64,000 nucleotides of DNA, taken from positions 1-64,000 of the forward strand of contig MCGE01000030.1 of the NCBI GenBank assembly GCA_002105175.1. Direction: 5' to 3'. The notes under the pieces are model-generated. The model did not search any database. It was not told where the DNA came from and saw nothing but the letters and a program-made list of their open reading frames with translations. The DNA is from Absidia repens. Lineage: Eukaryota > Mucoromycota > Mucoromycetes > Mucorales > Cunninghamellaceae. Both the position numbers and the translations under genes were made by a program. Below, piece by piece: positions 25,225-38,039 of the stretch (positions are counted from its first letter, which is position 1; the number at the start of each line of letters is the position of its first letter).

Positions 25225-27715
25225 TATTGATAGATTTAGATTAGAATCAGGGCTATTTTAGAAGGGTTTTCAGCTCAGGGATCACAAGATGCATGGGAAA
25301 CCCCTTTCATTTTGGATCTAGGATTTTGACCCTCCAGTAGTTGGCGTTGTGGAGCCTTCATAGACTTAGCTTAATATTAGTTTATCCGTAGTTTGAATAA
25401 AAATATGTCTCTTTTTAAATACTTCTATGAAAAAAAAAATGTCCCGTTAGTCTCTGTCATGTCTTGTGCAATAGATCCCTTTTTCACTAATATCATCCCT
25501 TTTGATTCATGTTGATCGATGTTGTGCTTTAATAAAAAATATGCCTTTTGTCTTTCTCCTACCTCGTACAGTATATTAGATCTCGTATTATAATCGTCCA
25601 TTTAGAATGTTGTTGATCATTCTTCACATCTCACATTAGTCTCCATCATGCTAGCTTTATTTGACCCTTTGACTGTTGTTCACCTTTGCAATATATGCTT
25701 ATGCCACAATAAAATATAATCTCCTTTTTTAACTATCAATCCCTACTTTCCGACTAAACGGATATTGTGCTATTTTTTTTTTTTTTTTTTTTTTTTGGTG
25801 TATGATAAGATATGACTTCACTATTTTTCATGTGCGACGATAACTTCTGTGACGCTTGGGGGAGGAATTTTTGAACGACTAGAATTACTTCGTGAGTTGG
25901 CGTTCCTTGCTTGCATGCTTCGGCAAGTATGTCCATATATATATTAATTTTTGACGACCAGAAGTGGTGCAAATAATGCAGCAGATCAAAGATCCTTCTA
26001 CAAGGAATGTGTGGAACCCAGTCAGTACTCCTTCACCACCGTTCCTGGGGGAGAGGATACTATTTACTACATGTTCAAGAACCAGTTCCCGCATCTTTAA
26101 AAGAAAAAGTTGATGTACTGTAGTGGGTGAACTAGAAAGCATATGTTTATTAGTGCACTCATGAAACAGCACTGGTAGTGAACAGTTTTGATTGTCAAAT
26201 GGACGAAGAATAGTTAATTATTTAATAGAAAGGCATTTTTTATCGAAGCGTATTGCAAGGTAGTAAAACTAAGGACGAGGGAACCCAACGCCACAATGGA
26301 TTTAGTGCAAAAGGCTATTGGGTACAGCATGAGGAAAACTGATATGAGATATGAAGAATGATCAACACCAATACAAAGTAACAATTGTAAGGGAACTAAT
26401 ATCTTATACTGATAATGCATGAGAAAATCGAAAAGAGTACATATATTATTGAAGTACAATACTGTACAGTACAGCAAGAGTCAATACTAATCCAGCAAAT
26501 GTGATAGCAGTAAAAAAGATATCTATTGCACAAGTTATGGAAGAGACTAATTAGATAGTTTTTCATTGAAGCATGTAAAAAGAGACATATTTTATTCAGA
26601 GACAGATACAAATTATGAAAAACTAACACTAAGCACAGCTAATAATGACTCCATGACACTACTTTCGAAGATGAGTCTAACTAATGACGTTTAAATAACG
26701 AATCTAAAATGAAAGGGTTCTCCTTGATGTTTGCATTGCGTTTTTCAAAATGCTCTTTATTTAAATTCCAGCACTAATCCAAGGTGCCATTACTTCATTG
26801 AAGGAAAATGAAAAATTACACAAAAATAAATTTCATGCTGGCGGAGTGTGAATGCTGGACAATCTATGCAAACTATCGTTTTTTTTTCTGGCATATGGTG
26901 CGGCTCACTTATTATGTCAAATTTAAGTCATGATCCTAGAAAGCTAATGGTTTTTTAAAAAATGGCCACCTCAAAAAAACAATGTATAAATATGATAATT
27001 CAGACCTGTAGTAAAAAAACGTGTACATCAGTTTGTTTGTTTTTTTAGAAAAGAAAAAGTTATCAGCCTTCAAAAAAAGAAGACTTTGGCTGGCAGGCCT
27101 AGGATTTGAAACGTATCCGATGTACTAAAAAGGAAAATGATATGTGCATTTATTTTGTAAAACAGCGCGAAAACTATAAAATATTGTACCGAAAACAAGG
27201 TAAAAAATTTTACACTTGGAAACCAGGTCCTGTTTTTTGCTCGTTCCCGCTCCGATATCAAGCGTAGTTAGTAAACGTAGATGTAGATTGTAAGACTTGC
27301 AAACGAAGATTAGTTTATGCATTTTTATTTTTATTTATTATTTGTACAGTACGTACAATAAAAAGTACCGCCCCCTCTTTTTTTTTTGTCGCTGTACGCA
27401 CAGACACACACACACACCCGTTTTTTTTTTCTGCTTATAATAAGCCCATGTTTATACATTTGGTAAGACAATCAAACAATGAGAAAGAATAATGATAGAA
27501 AAAGCCAAGACAAAGTTTATTCAGTAGTAATTATAACAGTGACAGCTAATACTAAACTAAGATGAAGGCTAATCTAATAGTGGTCCCAAATTCTGAATCC
27601 AAAATGAAAGGGTTTCCCCATGCATCTCGTAATACCTGAGCTGAAAATCCTTCTAAACTAGTTTTGACACTAATCCTAGTTGAACATCACCTCATTAAGA
27701 TCAATCAAATGGCGG
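25225..27715. mobile_element. Composite 2 of dispersed repeat family A
   Basis: Left arm 25225-25440 is inverted relative to right arms at 26570-26735 (truncated) and 27500-27715. The same landmarks as composite 1 occur: aaagggtttcccc, cttctaaactag and a tattttattca block. Internal modules at 26205-26570 repeat those at 10560-11050 in the same order (aaaggcat..ttattgaagc, then a gaatgatcaacaccaat module, then a tctattgcacaagt module). Non-coding throughout. The outer right arm lies within a second inverted-repeat unit (26896-27854), so this block is probably a nest of insertions. Confidence 0.65.
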
Positions 27716-27854
27716 TGACTTGGATAAAAAAAAAAAAAAAGAAAAGAAAGGAAGGAGGAAAAAAAAAATAAAGACTTCAGAAGGCTTATTCAAACGCCGA
27801 TCGAAACCACAAAATTGAAAGTTGAAAATTTGACATTGTAAGTGAGCCGCACCA
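26896..27854. mobile_element. TA-flanked unit with 29-31-bp inverted ends
   Basis: The left end tggtgcggctcactta at 26896 and its reverse complement ending at 27854 are identical for 16 bases. They stay alike for about 29, with two or three mismatches. Both are immediately flanked by TA, as expected for a Tc1/mariner-type target. The 0.96-kb interior has no transposase frame and carries a family-A arm at 27500-27715. Best read as a non-autonomous TA-inserting element. Confidence 0.6.
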
Positions 27855-27859
27855 TACAC

Positions 27860-28042
27860 TCTATTTAGACTGAGGTGCTGAGGACAACAGTTGGACCGCA
27901 AGCAGCTATCCGCCGAAGTGCAAAATGATAAAGTCGTCTAATACCATCCCATAAAATCAATACTTCAATCCCTCCCTGCCCCACTAGCAACTGGAAATTG
28001 GTTTTCCCAAAGCTTTAGCGCAGTGCCAGAGCCACATACACG

Positions 28043-28073
<31 letters not shown>

Positions 28074-28328
28074 TAAATTTTACAGCGCTGTTCAGACGAT
28101 ATAATTCAATTGTCTTCTGCTCATGACTGCAAAGGCAAGAGCAAACGGAATATACTCATAGGTATACACACATACACTAAACCAATAGACCTCCCAGTAG
28201 CCTTTATATGTACCACTCCCTTCCATTGTAATACATCACAAAACCACAAACCACACAAACAAGTCAAGTATTCAAATATCATATCATATACTACAAGTTT
28301 TATTATATCATTACTATAAAAATCATCA
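27860..28328. other. Intergenic, 3' of separase, with (AT)n
   Basis: No gene seen. Contains a CA-rich stretch followed by an (AT)n tract at 28049-28072. The part next to 28329 is probably separase 3'UTR. Confidence 0.45.
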
Positions 28329-31031
28329 TCATAAAACATAAACTGGCACGCCATAAACTACTGATGCAGCACCTATGATATATTCGGAAGGGGTTAGTAT
28401 TTTCATATTCGAAGTATCAATGCAGACACACAGATACGTACCAATAAGATAGGGTAACTGACATTCATCGCGAGACAAGGTGAGGGCCTCTACAACAGAC
28501 ATATTTGCTTTTTCCGTACGACCTGGATTATCGGCAGCACCATTAAAGATGCCCCATCGTTCCATCATTCGGTGGCTTACTTGATCAATACTTTTGTCGG
28601 TCACATCCCATAAGTTTGCAACCACAGCAGGACTAGTATTGCGAGTAGAACAGAAACAAACAGTGAGATCACTACATAAAGGTGAGGCAAGTACCTTTTT
28701 TTTTTTTTTTTTTTTTTTTTTACCTTCCGCCCAATAAATAGTTCAATACGTAGCCGTTTGGGTCATATTCCCCTTGTGATTGTAGCGTACCACTACTGCA
28801 ACCCATCAATAAGGTGACCGGACATCTTGGTAATTGTCGAATAAGTTGTCCGCGAATCAAAGATTGACCAGCGCTATGCCCAAAAAACCTATTTTTTTCA
28901 ATAAAAAAAAAAAAGCAAAAAAACAACTTGGATTGAGTACCTGGGGGGGGGGTTATCCAAAATAATTAAACCAACATACATATATAAATCCTTTTGTAAG
29001 AGCACACTACGGCATTCCATTTCGCTCGGTTTTTTCTGAGTCTGTCCTTCCCAAGTATGCATCCTAAAAAAAGTAAAAAAACAACCGCCAATTAGCAATT
29101 ATCCATTCCTGTATCGCATATTTATATATAAATATATTTATCTTACTTTGCAAACACATTTTCAAATTTGGCTTGAGTATATTTGAGATCACCACTTGGA
29201 TTCAGGATAAAATACGCCCTTGACGCATCAATCATAATGTCTTGCCATTCACCGTCGTCTTCCTCGAGATGACTACCATCCAACATGGCCTGCCTTCGCA
29301 TTGTTTCTTGATGTTTTTGGTTGCGGGTTGAGTTTTTTCGAGATTGTCCGTATAAGACGCGATCACGTAAAAATGAAATACAAGGTAATCGAGACGCAGG
29401 TTGGGATCGTAACGATGGTAGGCTTTCCAGAGGGAATTGCTGGGTATGCTTGTCGGGGATAAGGATGATGTGTTCGTTTGGTAGTCGTTCAAAGGTATTT
29501 ACATTTGCCGCAGCAGCTTGTTCATGATAAGTTTTGATGATTTGTTGGAGCTGAAGAACCATATTGTCGATAATGGCATCAGAATAGTCGACTGGAATTT
29601 CTTGGGATTCAAAGCAGGCCAATAAAAAGTAAACAATATCCTCCACGTCTTGGTCGGGTGAATTGGTTCCAAGGCCTAAAGTCAATTGTAAGATTCTATC
29701 ATTGATATCCAGGACGCGTTTGTTGGTGGGTGTTGCTGTTGATACTGATCCATAGATGTTTTCCATGAGAATATGTTTTAGTGATTGTCGGAATGAATCG
29801 AGGCCTGTTTTGTAAACTTGACGACGGCCTGACAAAAGACCCTGTTGCATGAGAAAAATCCATAAACAGTTGATTAACCCACTAGCTTTCGTTTGCATTT
29901 TATTTTATTTTTTGTTACCTTAAATCCACCAATCCAAGATCTGTCCATCTGTTCCAAGAGCTTTTTCAGGCGGGTGTCTAGTAATGAGCGCGTCATCCAC
30001 CAATCATCCACATCCTTCTTCAATAATGTCGTCTTGTTGGAATGTATTGTTTCATCGCTTAACTGGATAATGTCTTCGAGTTCGCCGATAGCTTGTTCAT
30101 AAGTGATACCAGAGATGGCACCAGTTGGTCGTCTTCGGCGGCGGCGTTCATCACCACGATTTAGAGGTAATTTCACAACCAGTGGAGGTTCACCAGCACG
30201 GTATTGAGCTACATATAGTTCCTGAAGGTCGACATCCAAAGACAAAGAGCATACAGTCCAATGAGATGGGAGAATATCGATAAAATATGTTTGAAATTCG
30301 GCGTCGTCCAGATCATGTTCTTGTCGGTAAATATCACGGATGTTCATTAGATGCGTCTTCGTTCGTTCTGAGAGAAAAGGTGATGGTGTTCGACCACTAT
30401 CAGTATCTTCCATGGTTGTATCCGAGTCAGCTAGGTTCATAATGCGCTTTGGCCAAGATAAGTCATTCACCATCGAAGGCAGAGGAGTCAGAAGCTTTTG
30501 GTCCAAGCAGCTTAGCATTTCACGTCGTAGGCCAATTGACTTCGACATTTCCAAATAGTATGCACTAAGGGCAGCGTAGTTGTTGACCAAAATACTTTCA
30601 CCAACGGAAGCCTGGTTTTTGAGAAACATCGCAGAGCCAGCATCATAGCATAAATTTTCAACAATAGGCGCCTTTTCGATCCTCGCGCATTTTCGGTGGG
30701 TTGTCAATATACGTTCCAAAGCTTGCGTAACACCATCTCGGACCAGTCGAAGAGCATGAGCACCCTTGTTTCGATTTGTCATTTGACCACTGCGCTGAGA
30801 GAGAAGACGTAAAGACGGCAAAATTGATACTAGATGTAGTAATATCCAAATATATAAGTATGATGTTCATTATTGTTCAAAAGCATGCCTATTTTTTTCA
30901 TCTTACCATTGTGTTCCATAACTGCCAAGTTTGCATGATGTTTGAGTTCATTTTTTACAACCATCAGCCGAATATGCGCACTGGTAGCTTTTAGCAAATT
31001 CTATAGAAAGCAATTTATTCGATCAGTATTT

Positions 31032-31072
<41 letters not shown>

Positions 31073-34006
31073 ACGCACTTCTTTGATTTCCATAGCACCA
31101 TGTTCCTCAAACACTTCAAGTACTTTGAAAGCTGCGGCCAACATTCCTTTTCTTGCCAGAGTCAGGGCCTTGTAAACTGCATTTTCCTCCAAAGCAGCTT
31201 GTAGTGACTGGCATTCGTATTCATTAGTATCTAAGGATACATATTTTAATCAATTAGATGCCAAAATTATTAATAAAAACATCCCATTTTTACACTTTAC
31301 CTAACAATTCGCTTTCCATCGAATGCACATCACGAGCTATAGCTAGTTGCCGTTCAAAGTCTTCATCACTATATCAACCAAAAATAAGATGTGTATCAGA
31401 TATGATAAAATACGCCGCGGTTCTATGTTGTTTTTGCTGTTTTTACCTTTCAGAAAGCTTTTCGAGTGTGACGATGTAAACTGGGTCCATCAACTTTTGA
31501 AGCACTTCATCGACATTGTTGTATGATTCCAAAGCCTGATCCAAATAGTTTTGATTGAAGTCCATGTTTGCAACAGCAGATTTCATTCGAGCATCCTCTC
31601 GAAGGTAAAATGGTCCCTAGTCAAAAATTAAAACGATGAATATCTATATTCAAAAATATTCTGCTTTTTTTTTTTTCCTATTATTTACCTTGGGTTGGAT
31701 TTCATTTGCCGTTTCTAAATTAGTTCTACTTTTGTCGAATTGACCCGTTCGAAGATAAGAGTCGCTGAGGAGAATTAAGAATTGATACACCATTGCATTC
31801 GATTTGATACGTTCACCGAGTTGCCGTCCTTGTAAAAGATAGTATTGTGCATCCCGCCAGGTACCACGTGTCATATGTAAGAGAGCTAGTCGTTGCAAGC
31901 AAACGCCCATTTTCTAGTGATAAATACAAAGTTAGTCCAGAACTATTCTCCCCAAAAAATGCCCTTTTGATACTCAAGAGCGACTTACCATTGCTATTGT
32001 CCATTGATATTCCTTGAAGAGAACATCTGATGATGATGGTAGTTTGGCATCTTGAGTTTTTCGGGAGTTATCAACCAAAAAGATGTTTTCCTCTGCGTTG
32101 GTTCGGGTTCGTTTTTTTGTGGATTTCATAAAATTACTCAAAACTTGGTAGCTTGACGTAGCATCCGATATGGCAACATCCAATGCTTCCTATGAAAAAA
32201 AGGGGGAATTTTAGCTTCTATTTTTCATTGAAAGAGATAGGGGAAAAGGGGCGTCTACCTTGTATAGAGATATGGCCGATCTTATAAGATGACAGTCGGA
32301 TATCATAAAAGATTTGAGAGCTTGTTGCTTCATGGATCGTAGTGATTTGTTCGGTGTACTATATTCTTCGCTGTTTTCCCAAACGATCCTTGCTGCATTG
32401 AAGTTGTCTTGACTAAAATTGAAAAAAAGAAATCAATTCCTAACATCAAGCATCAAATCGACGTAAGTTGTTTGTGTTTAATTCTTACCTTTCTTCATAA
32501 TTTCCCATCGTGGATAAATGGTGAGAGTACATTAGCATGTAATGCAATTCGGCTTGTCTGGAGCTGGTGTAGTTTGCTAGAATAGTTTTCACCTTGGAGA
32601 ACTCTAAATCCGCCTTTCCAGAATACCCAAGATCCGTATAAATGCGCCCAATATCAGTTGTAATGATGATTGAATCTACAAGCAATTCCACAAATAAATC
32701 AAAATTAACTATCAACTTATATACTAGGTATTCTATAATATTACCTGAGACATGATCGGCGGACACATCCCGTAAACCATTATTTAGCTTTAGTAGTAGT
32801 CGTAGGGTATTGATTTGCAAAGAAGAATGACCAATGAGTCCAAATAAATCAGCAAGTATCCCTATTCATATCGTAAAAAAAAAAAAAAAGAACGGTAAGT
32901 ATATAATTTCAAATTGATCCATGAACTGGGATTTACATTATACTTACGTAAATGGTCGTATAGACTATCAAGATCATCCACTTGAGAGCATACTTGTTCC
33001 AGGTCAGCCTTCAGCATCCCAACTAGAAAATAAAAGATATACATATATAAAAGATTAGCATGATAATATCAACAATCAAAATGCGGCGTTGCGTTTTTTT
33101 TTTTTTTAAAGAAAAAGGTCTTACTAGAAGATGATAATGGATTGACTTTCTTAAGAAGCCTGCCCCAGTGATGAAGAGCTGTAACAAACGCTTTTGATGA
33201 TATTTCATTGAGTTCACGTCGTAAAATACCAAGCCAAGAGCATGACAGTGCCAGGTAATGTCGTCGATAAGTAAGAAGATCACTATCGTAACCATACTCC
33301 TATTTAAATAAAAAGGAATGACAGGGTAAATACGACGGTTTATTTCTAATAATGATTTTTTTTATGTTTGCTTACTTTGTATGATAATAGTTCTTGTGCT
33401 TCCAGAACCAATTTGATAGCTGAACGAATCGAAATGTCGCTAGCAAGACCATTGGCATGAATCATTCGCACCTTGGATAATAAGATTCTATATGAAATGA
33501 TATAATATAAATCAAATCCTGTTAAAAAGAGCTATTCTGTATGCTTTCCTTCACCATAAATGTATTTACCTGGTTCGTCGTATGGGATATTGAGTGGCCG
33601 AATAATGATTAAGTAATGAGTTTATAAGCCAGTTTTGTTGCTTTGTCAAATTGAGCCGTGAGGAAAGAATCAGAAGCACCTTGAGTTCGCATTCATATAG
33701 TACGCATTTCTGGATGGGTGTAATGGCCGATAAATCCATGAATTCGGTTGAGAACGATTTTTGTTCGTGGTCATTGAAGGAAGAGCGGAGATACCGATCC
33801 ATAAGTTTGGGCACAAAAGGTTGCTGTTCGATCAATCTAGATATAGTCAATCGTTCAGCGCCTGTTGCAAATACGTCGATAGTTGATGAAGGCAAGCGTC
33901 TTAGTGCCATGCGATACGCATTGACAGCACTCTAATAAATAAGTATATAACGGTTGATTTAGTATGCTATAAGGGTCTGTTTTTCCGCGAGTTCGAGTTC
34001 GAGTTC

Positions 34007-34056
<50 letters not shown>

Positions 34057-36878
34057 CTTCGCAATATAATTACCTCGAAATCACCATTTTTTTGGCAGCA
34101 CGTTCCATAAACTTCGTATCGCTTTGCAAGCTGTAGTTTCCCAGCATCTGAATTCAAACGCCCTGAGTCCTTTTCTAGAAGTGAGCAGGCTTTACGTAAA
34201 GGATATACCGCGCTGGCAAGGGAATTGAGTGTCACCATTTCAGCACCAAGAGTATAATACGTAGCAGAAATCCATCGATAGCCGGCAGAGAATCCATAGT
34301 CGGAGCAAAGTTGTTCAGCAGTTGCAAGAAAGTCATAAGCTTGGTAATAGGTGTTTTCATCCTTGACATTGTACTGTATTTTGGCCAAAAGAATCATAAT
34401 GTCCACAAATGTCATCATCATTTCAGTTGCAGACACCATCGATTTTGTTTCTCGATTGAACCAGCCCTATACAAACAAAAAAATAAACAAACAATAAATC
34501 AGTAAACCTTATTCCTGTCCTGTCAAATCTGAAGCGGGGGGTTTTTTTTTACCTTTTTCTTTGCCAAAACAAGATTGAGAGGTATGATTGTGCTACATTG
34601 TTGAAGAGTGCTGGACATGGCGACAATATGTTGATCCCAAACTGATAAAAGCGGTGGTGTTTGTAGCTCGGGTGATTGCAGCAGTGAAGGGCTGCTGGCA
34701 TTAGTACTTTTAAGTTGTTGTGCTGCTTCCCATGATCGATTGCTGCTGTGGCGGAATGAGTGTAAACTTTTGCATAATTTCATCAGAGACTGTTCAGTAT
34801 AACTGCTGTTGCAGATATCGTTCTGTTGAATTACGTTGGTGAGACATTGGACAGAAGAGTCGATGCTCTCAAATAATGATTTCAGATCGGTGTCTATAAA
34901 ACATGCATGACAGAGGATTCATGAGTTTGAATAAAATAATTCACTTTTTTTCAGAGATACTTACAAGAGCCATGATGAGTCATTTGATCCATTTGAACTG
35001 CGCATAAAGACAATTTTGCATGGGTAACATAGGCAATATGATAGTAATCTGGCTTTGTTGTTGAGCTGAGAGTTGTATCGAGTAGTTGTATCATAGATGT
35101 AAAGCCATAAACAGCCCCAGCATAGCTTTTTGCCTATAAATTGAAATATATATATATATTAGTTTTAAATATTCGCAAAAGTATAAGCTTACCTTTCGCG
35201 AAACATATGCGTAATATTCACAAAACACAAAGTATGCATCCACATCCGATGGTTCTTGCGATGTTGGTCTAAGTGCCTGTAACAAGTCACTACAGTATTT
35301 CTGAAGATGGTCGTATTTAACTATAGTGAATATTAAGTGAGTTTGATATGGCACATTTACCTATCCATCATTTTTATTCATTATTTACCTTGAGTACCAG
35401 ATTTTTCATAGCTTATTCCCAGACGCACAAATCGATCACACAACGATCTCAGGGAAATCATATCTGTGTAAGCCGATGATCGAAGAGCGAGCACTTGGAT
35501 AGACACAGCTTGTAGTGGATCATCTACAATAGAAAAGAGAGAAATATAAGAGTACAATTTAATAAAATAGCTAGCATATCCCCACCCCTCCGCTCTCTCT
35601 TTATATGTATATATAAATTATGAATATTACCGAATACCGCCTGTCTGTTTGCTACCTTTGTCAAATGCCTTTGAAGCAAATCAAACTGTTTCTTAGCCAA
35701 TACAGCATCATAAGTCATCAAATGTTTGCACCAGTCGATAAAATTTCCAGGGCGATCTAGTAAGATAGATAGATACTAACAACGAAGAAAACAAAGATTG
35801 AGCAAATGATATTTTACTATGTACTCTATTTTTACCTTGATCATGGTACCATCATTTATATCACACCAAGACCGAATCACATTCATTTGATAAGCCAACA
35901 CAAGAAGAATCACATTGCGGTCGCTAATACTGGTGTCCAAAGGAAAAGTAAATAGATCGGCGTATTTTTGGATCATCTCTTCTTCCCATGAAGACATAAA
36001 CGAGGGACGTCCACCAACCAAAACTAATTCCGGTGATGATGATGATTGACCAATCACGGGGCCCATGGTCATGGTTCTCTGCTGGTTGGGAGACTCCGTC
36101 AAAACACTTTTGTTACGAGACGAGACCGGGTCAGAGGGAGACAAGGGGTATGATGGTTGTTGTTCCTTGAATTTCATGCCAAAAGTTCGTTGGGATTCGG
36201 TTGCTGAAGTCGAAGTCGAAGGTGAAGATAATGATGATGATGATGATTTTGGTGGTCCCGATACCAAGGATCCAGTTGCCAGGTTCAGGGTCAGGCATTT
36301 ATCAAGTTGAACTCGTTGTATACTAGCTAAGTGTTGTTTAAATTTGCGTAGTTCTTCAAGTGCCCGTGCCCACTATAAATAAATAGAGAAAAACAAGGAC
36401 AAAGTCAATAAAAACCAGTAACAAAAAATTGACCAATCTGTATCAAACTTACTTCACCAAGGTCTACTAGTTTACAAATGAGATTGGAGATAGTCTTTTC
36501 AATATCCAAAGGCTTCAGAGATGAATAGGCTTTCATATGTTTCAAGGCAGCCGTAGCGTAAAAGGAGGTGTCAATCAGGCAATACTTGATAGCATTGAGT
36601 TGTCTTGCTGATTCTTTGTTTTCGTGTCGCCATTCTTTGAATCGTTTGATGGAATCGATATTTTGATTGATGACGCGCATAGCCAATGGTGCTAACTGTT
36701 TTGCTTTAGTTTTAAATTCCTGCTGGGTGGGCGGTGGTGGTCGTTTTAAAGGATCTGGGTGTGATAGATCAGGCTGGAAGGGTTCAAGGAGTGTCTGTTT
36801 CACTGATGCGGCGAGGTCGTCATTGCAATTGTCGAAGTCTTTCAAAGAAGACAGAAGAATGTTGGGTTTCAATATCAT
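28329..36878 (-). CDS. Separase (cohesin-cleaving cysteine protease, peptidase C50)
   Basis: Triggers anaphase by cleaving the cohesin kleisin subunit. I assemble 27 exons and about 2153 residues, the size typical of the family. Exon limits are: 36453-36878, 35836-36372, 35631-35775, 35389-35523, 35193-35320, 34965-35133, 34553-34893, 34074-34466, 33570-33931, 33376-33487, 33125-33299, 32948-33022, 32745-32861, 32489-32675, 32259-32412, 31989-32189, 31689-31913, 31447-31616, 31296-31368, 31079-31231, 30907-31000, 29919-30829, 29147-29841, 28980-29063, 28724-28888, 28442-28632, 28329-28372. The N-terminal two thirds is helical, TPR-like. The protease domain carries the catalytic His in FFGHSAGQ (about 2025) and Cys in LLMGCSSGT (about 2051), 26 apart, followed by VVANLWDVTD and the VVYGVPVYVL end. 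Start is the first in-frame ATG; a GTG seven codons earlier is not used. The join 31296/31231 is uncertain. Confidence 0.93.
34010..34054. repeat. Poly-T run of 45 after GTTCGA repeats, inside separase intron
   Basis: Four gttcga-type units (33988-34009) pass directly into 45 T. In the separase sense strand this is a poly-A tract near the 5' side of the intron between exons 34074-34466 and 33570-33931. Confidence 0.95.
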
Positions 36879-37301
36879 TGTGTTCCACCTTCCATGCACA
36901 CTAAATCAAACAGTCAACTATAATATAATATGAATAGATAAAGAAAAGCAAAAAAAAAAAAAAAAAGCGCCTTTAAAAATATTTTTTTTATTTTTATTTG
37001 AGCTACACGCGTTTATTTTCAAATTCCGACCAACAAGCGTACCTGCAATATTAGAAGACAAAGGACATTATAAACCTTTATTGGTGCATATCAATTGATA
37101 TAGAAGAATAATATACAATAAACTAGACAAAACTACAATAGATAAAATAATATACTATATTATAATGCTAAGGACAAGGGAAGGAAGGTAAAAGGGGGGA
37201 ATCGTGACAAAATCATCTACTATAAAGGTTGAGAGAGGATTTGCAAAGAGTACAACTAAGGATATAGATTTGAATTCAGAATAAAAGCAGATACCGGTTT
37301 T
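36879..37301. other. Intergenic between separase and Pro/Ser-rich gene
   Basis: 423 bp holding the separase promoter and the 3' flank of the upstream minus-strand gene. Poly-A at 36950-36966. No further gene. Confidence 0.5.
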
Positions 37302-38039
37302 CTATTTATTGCTGATGTTGTTGGTTCCATTACTTGCAGCCTTTTTCATCCTTGTGACCCACTGTTTGCCAAAGTTTACCAACGAAGCTCGCTTCATTTC
37401 TTGAGGAGTGCTTGCTGCAGTAGCCCCAGATGGTAACTCTGAAGAAAAATCAGGCAATTGTTCGAGCCATTGTCGTAACTGTTGAGAATCCGATTCGTGC
37501 TGTATTTGCTTCTCAAGGTGAGGGTTGATATACAATGGAGTTGGGTTTGTGGTATGTTGATCGTCGGAAGAAAAATGAGTTGTCGTGCCATCTGTAGTTG
37601 TTGCAGCTGCTAGTGCTGTATTTGCTGCTGGTCCATTGGTTGTTGTTGCTGCTGCTAATGATAATACGGCAAAAAGATCGTCGGCTGGAATATCGTCGTC
37701 GAGGTCACCAATAAAGGAGGAAGTCATAGTATCTGTGGACAAGGTAGACTGTTGTAGTTTTTCCAATAGCAGATCCAGGTCAGGTCGAGTCAAGTCACCG
37801 TCAAAAGTAAAAGAGGGCTGATGGTGGTGTAAGTCATTGTTTCGTCTTGCCCTTGCTGTTTCTCTTGCAGCCGAGTTGCTTTCATCACGAACCAGTTCCT
37901 CATGCCAATCTACAGGTGAAGGCGGTTTCTTGGTAGGAGTGCTTGAGAGTTTTGGAGTAGGCGAGGAGGAGGGAAAAAATACAGGTGAAGGGGTGTTGAT
38001 GGTATTTTGCCACTCTGGGATGGAGGAGGAATGAGTCAT
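37302..38039 (-). CDS. Pro/Ser/Thr-rich protein, unknown function
   Basis: Single open frame of 245 residues from the ATG at 38037-38039; upstream in-frame codons encode only a Phe-rich 5'UTR translation. Residues 1-45 are Pro/Ser-rich. An acidic and amphipathic middle follows (DWHEELVRDESNSAARETAR, then a Leu-rich L-D-L-L-L-E-K-L segment). An Ala/Thr-rich low-complexity stretch leads to a basic C-terminal end (FGKQWVTRMKKAAS). No enzyme motif, signal peptide or membrane segment. Its start lies 238 bp from that of the divergent dynein light chain gene, so a shared promoter is likely. Possibly an adaptor with short binding motifs; that is speculation. Confidence 0.6.
   Translation of the reverse strand: MTHSSSIPEWQNTINTPSPVFFPSSSPTPKLSSTPTKKPPSPVDWHEELVRDESNSAARETARARRNNDLHHHQPSFTFDGDLTRPDLDLLLEKLQQSTLSTDTMTSSFIGDLDDDIPADDLFAVLSLAAATTTNGPAANTALAAATTTDGTTTHFSSDDQHTTNPTPLYINPHLEKQIQHESDSQQLRQWLEQLPDFSSELPSGATAASTPQEMKRASLVNFGKQWVTRMKKAASNGTNNISNK

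Noticed and set aside
28049..28072. AT dinucleotide tract considered as a replication origin or matrix element
   Set aside because: Only a simple repeat; nothing else supports a special function.
28898..29098. Separase frame reading through a run of ten G/C into LDNPPPR
   Set aside because: A GTATGT donor at 28979 gives the conserved DLYMFFGHSAGQ catalytic sequence; the read-through would insert residues just before the catalytic His.
36879..36899. Separase start at a GTG codon (36899)
   Set aside because: Nuclear genes rarely start at GTG, and an in-frame ATG follows seven codons later.
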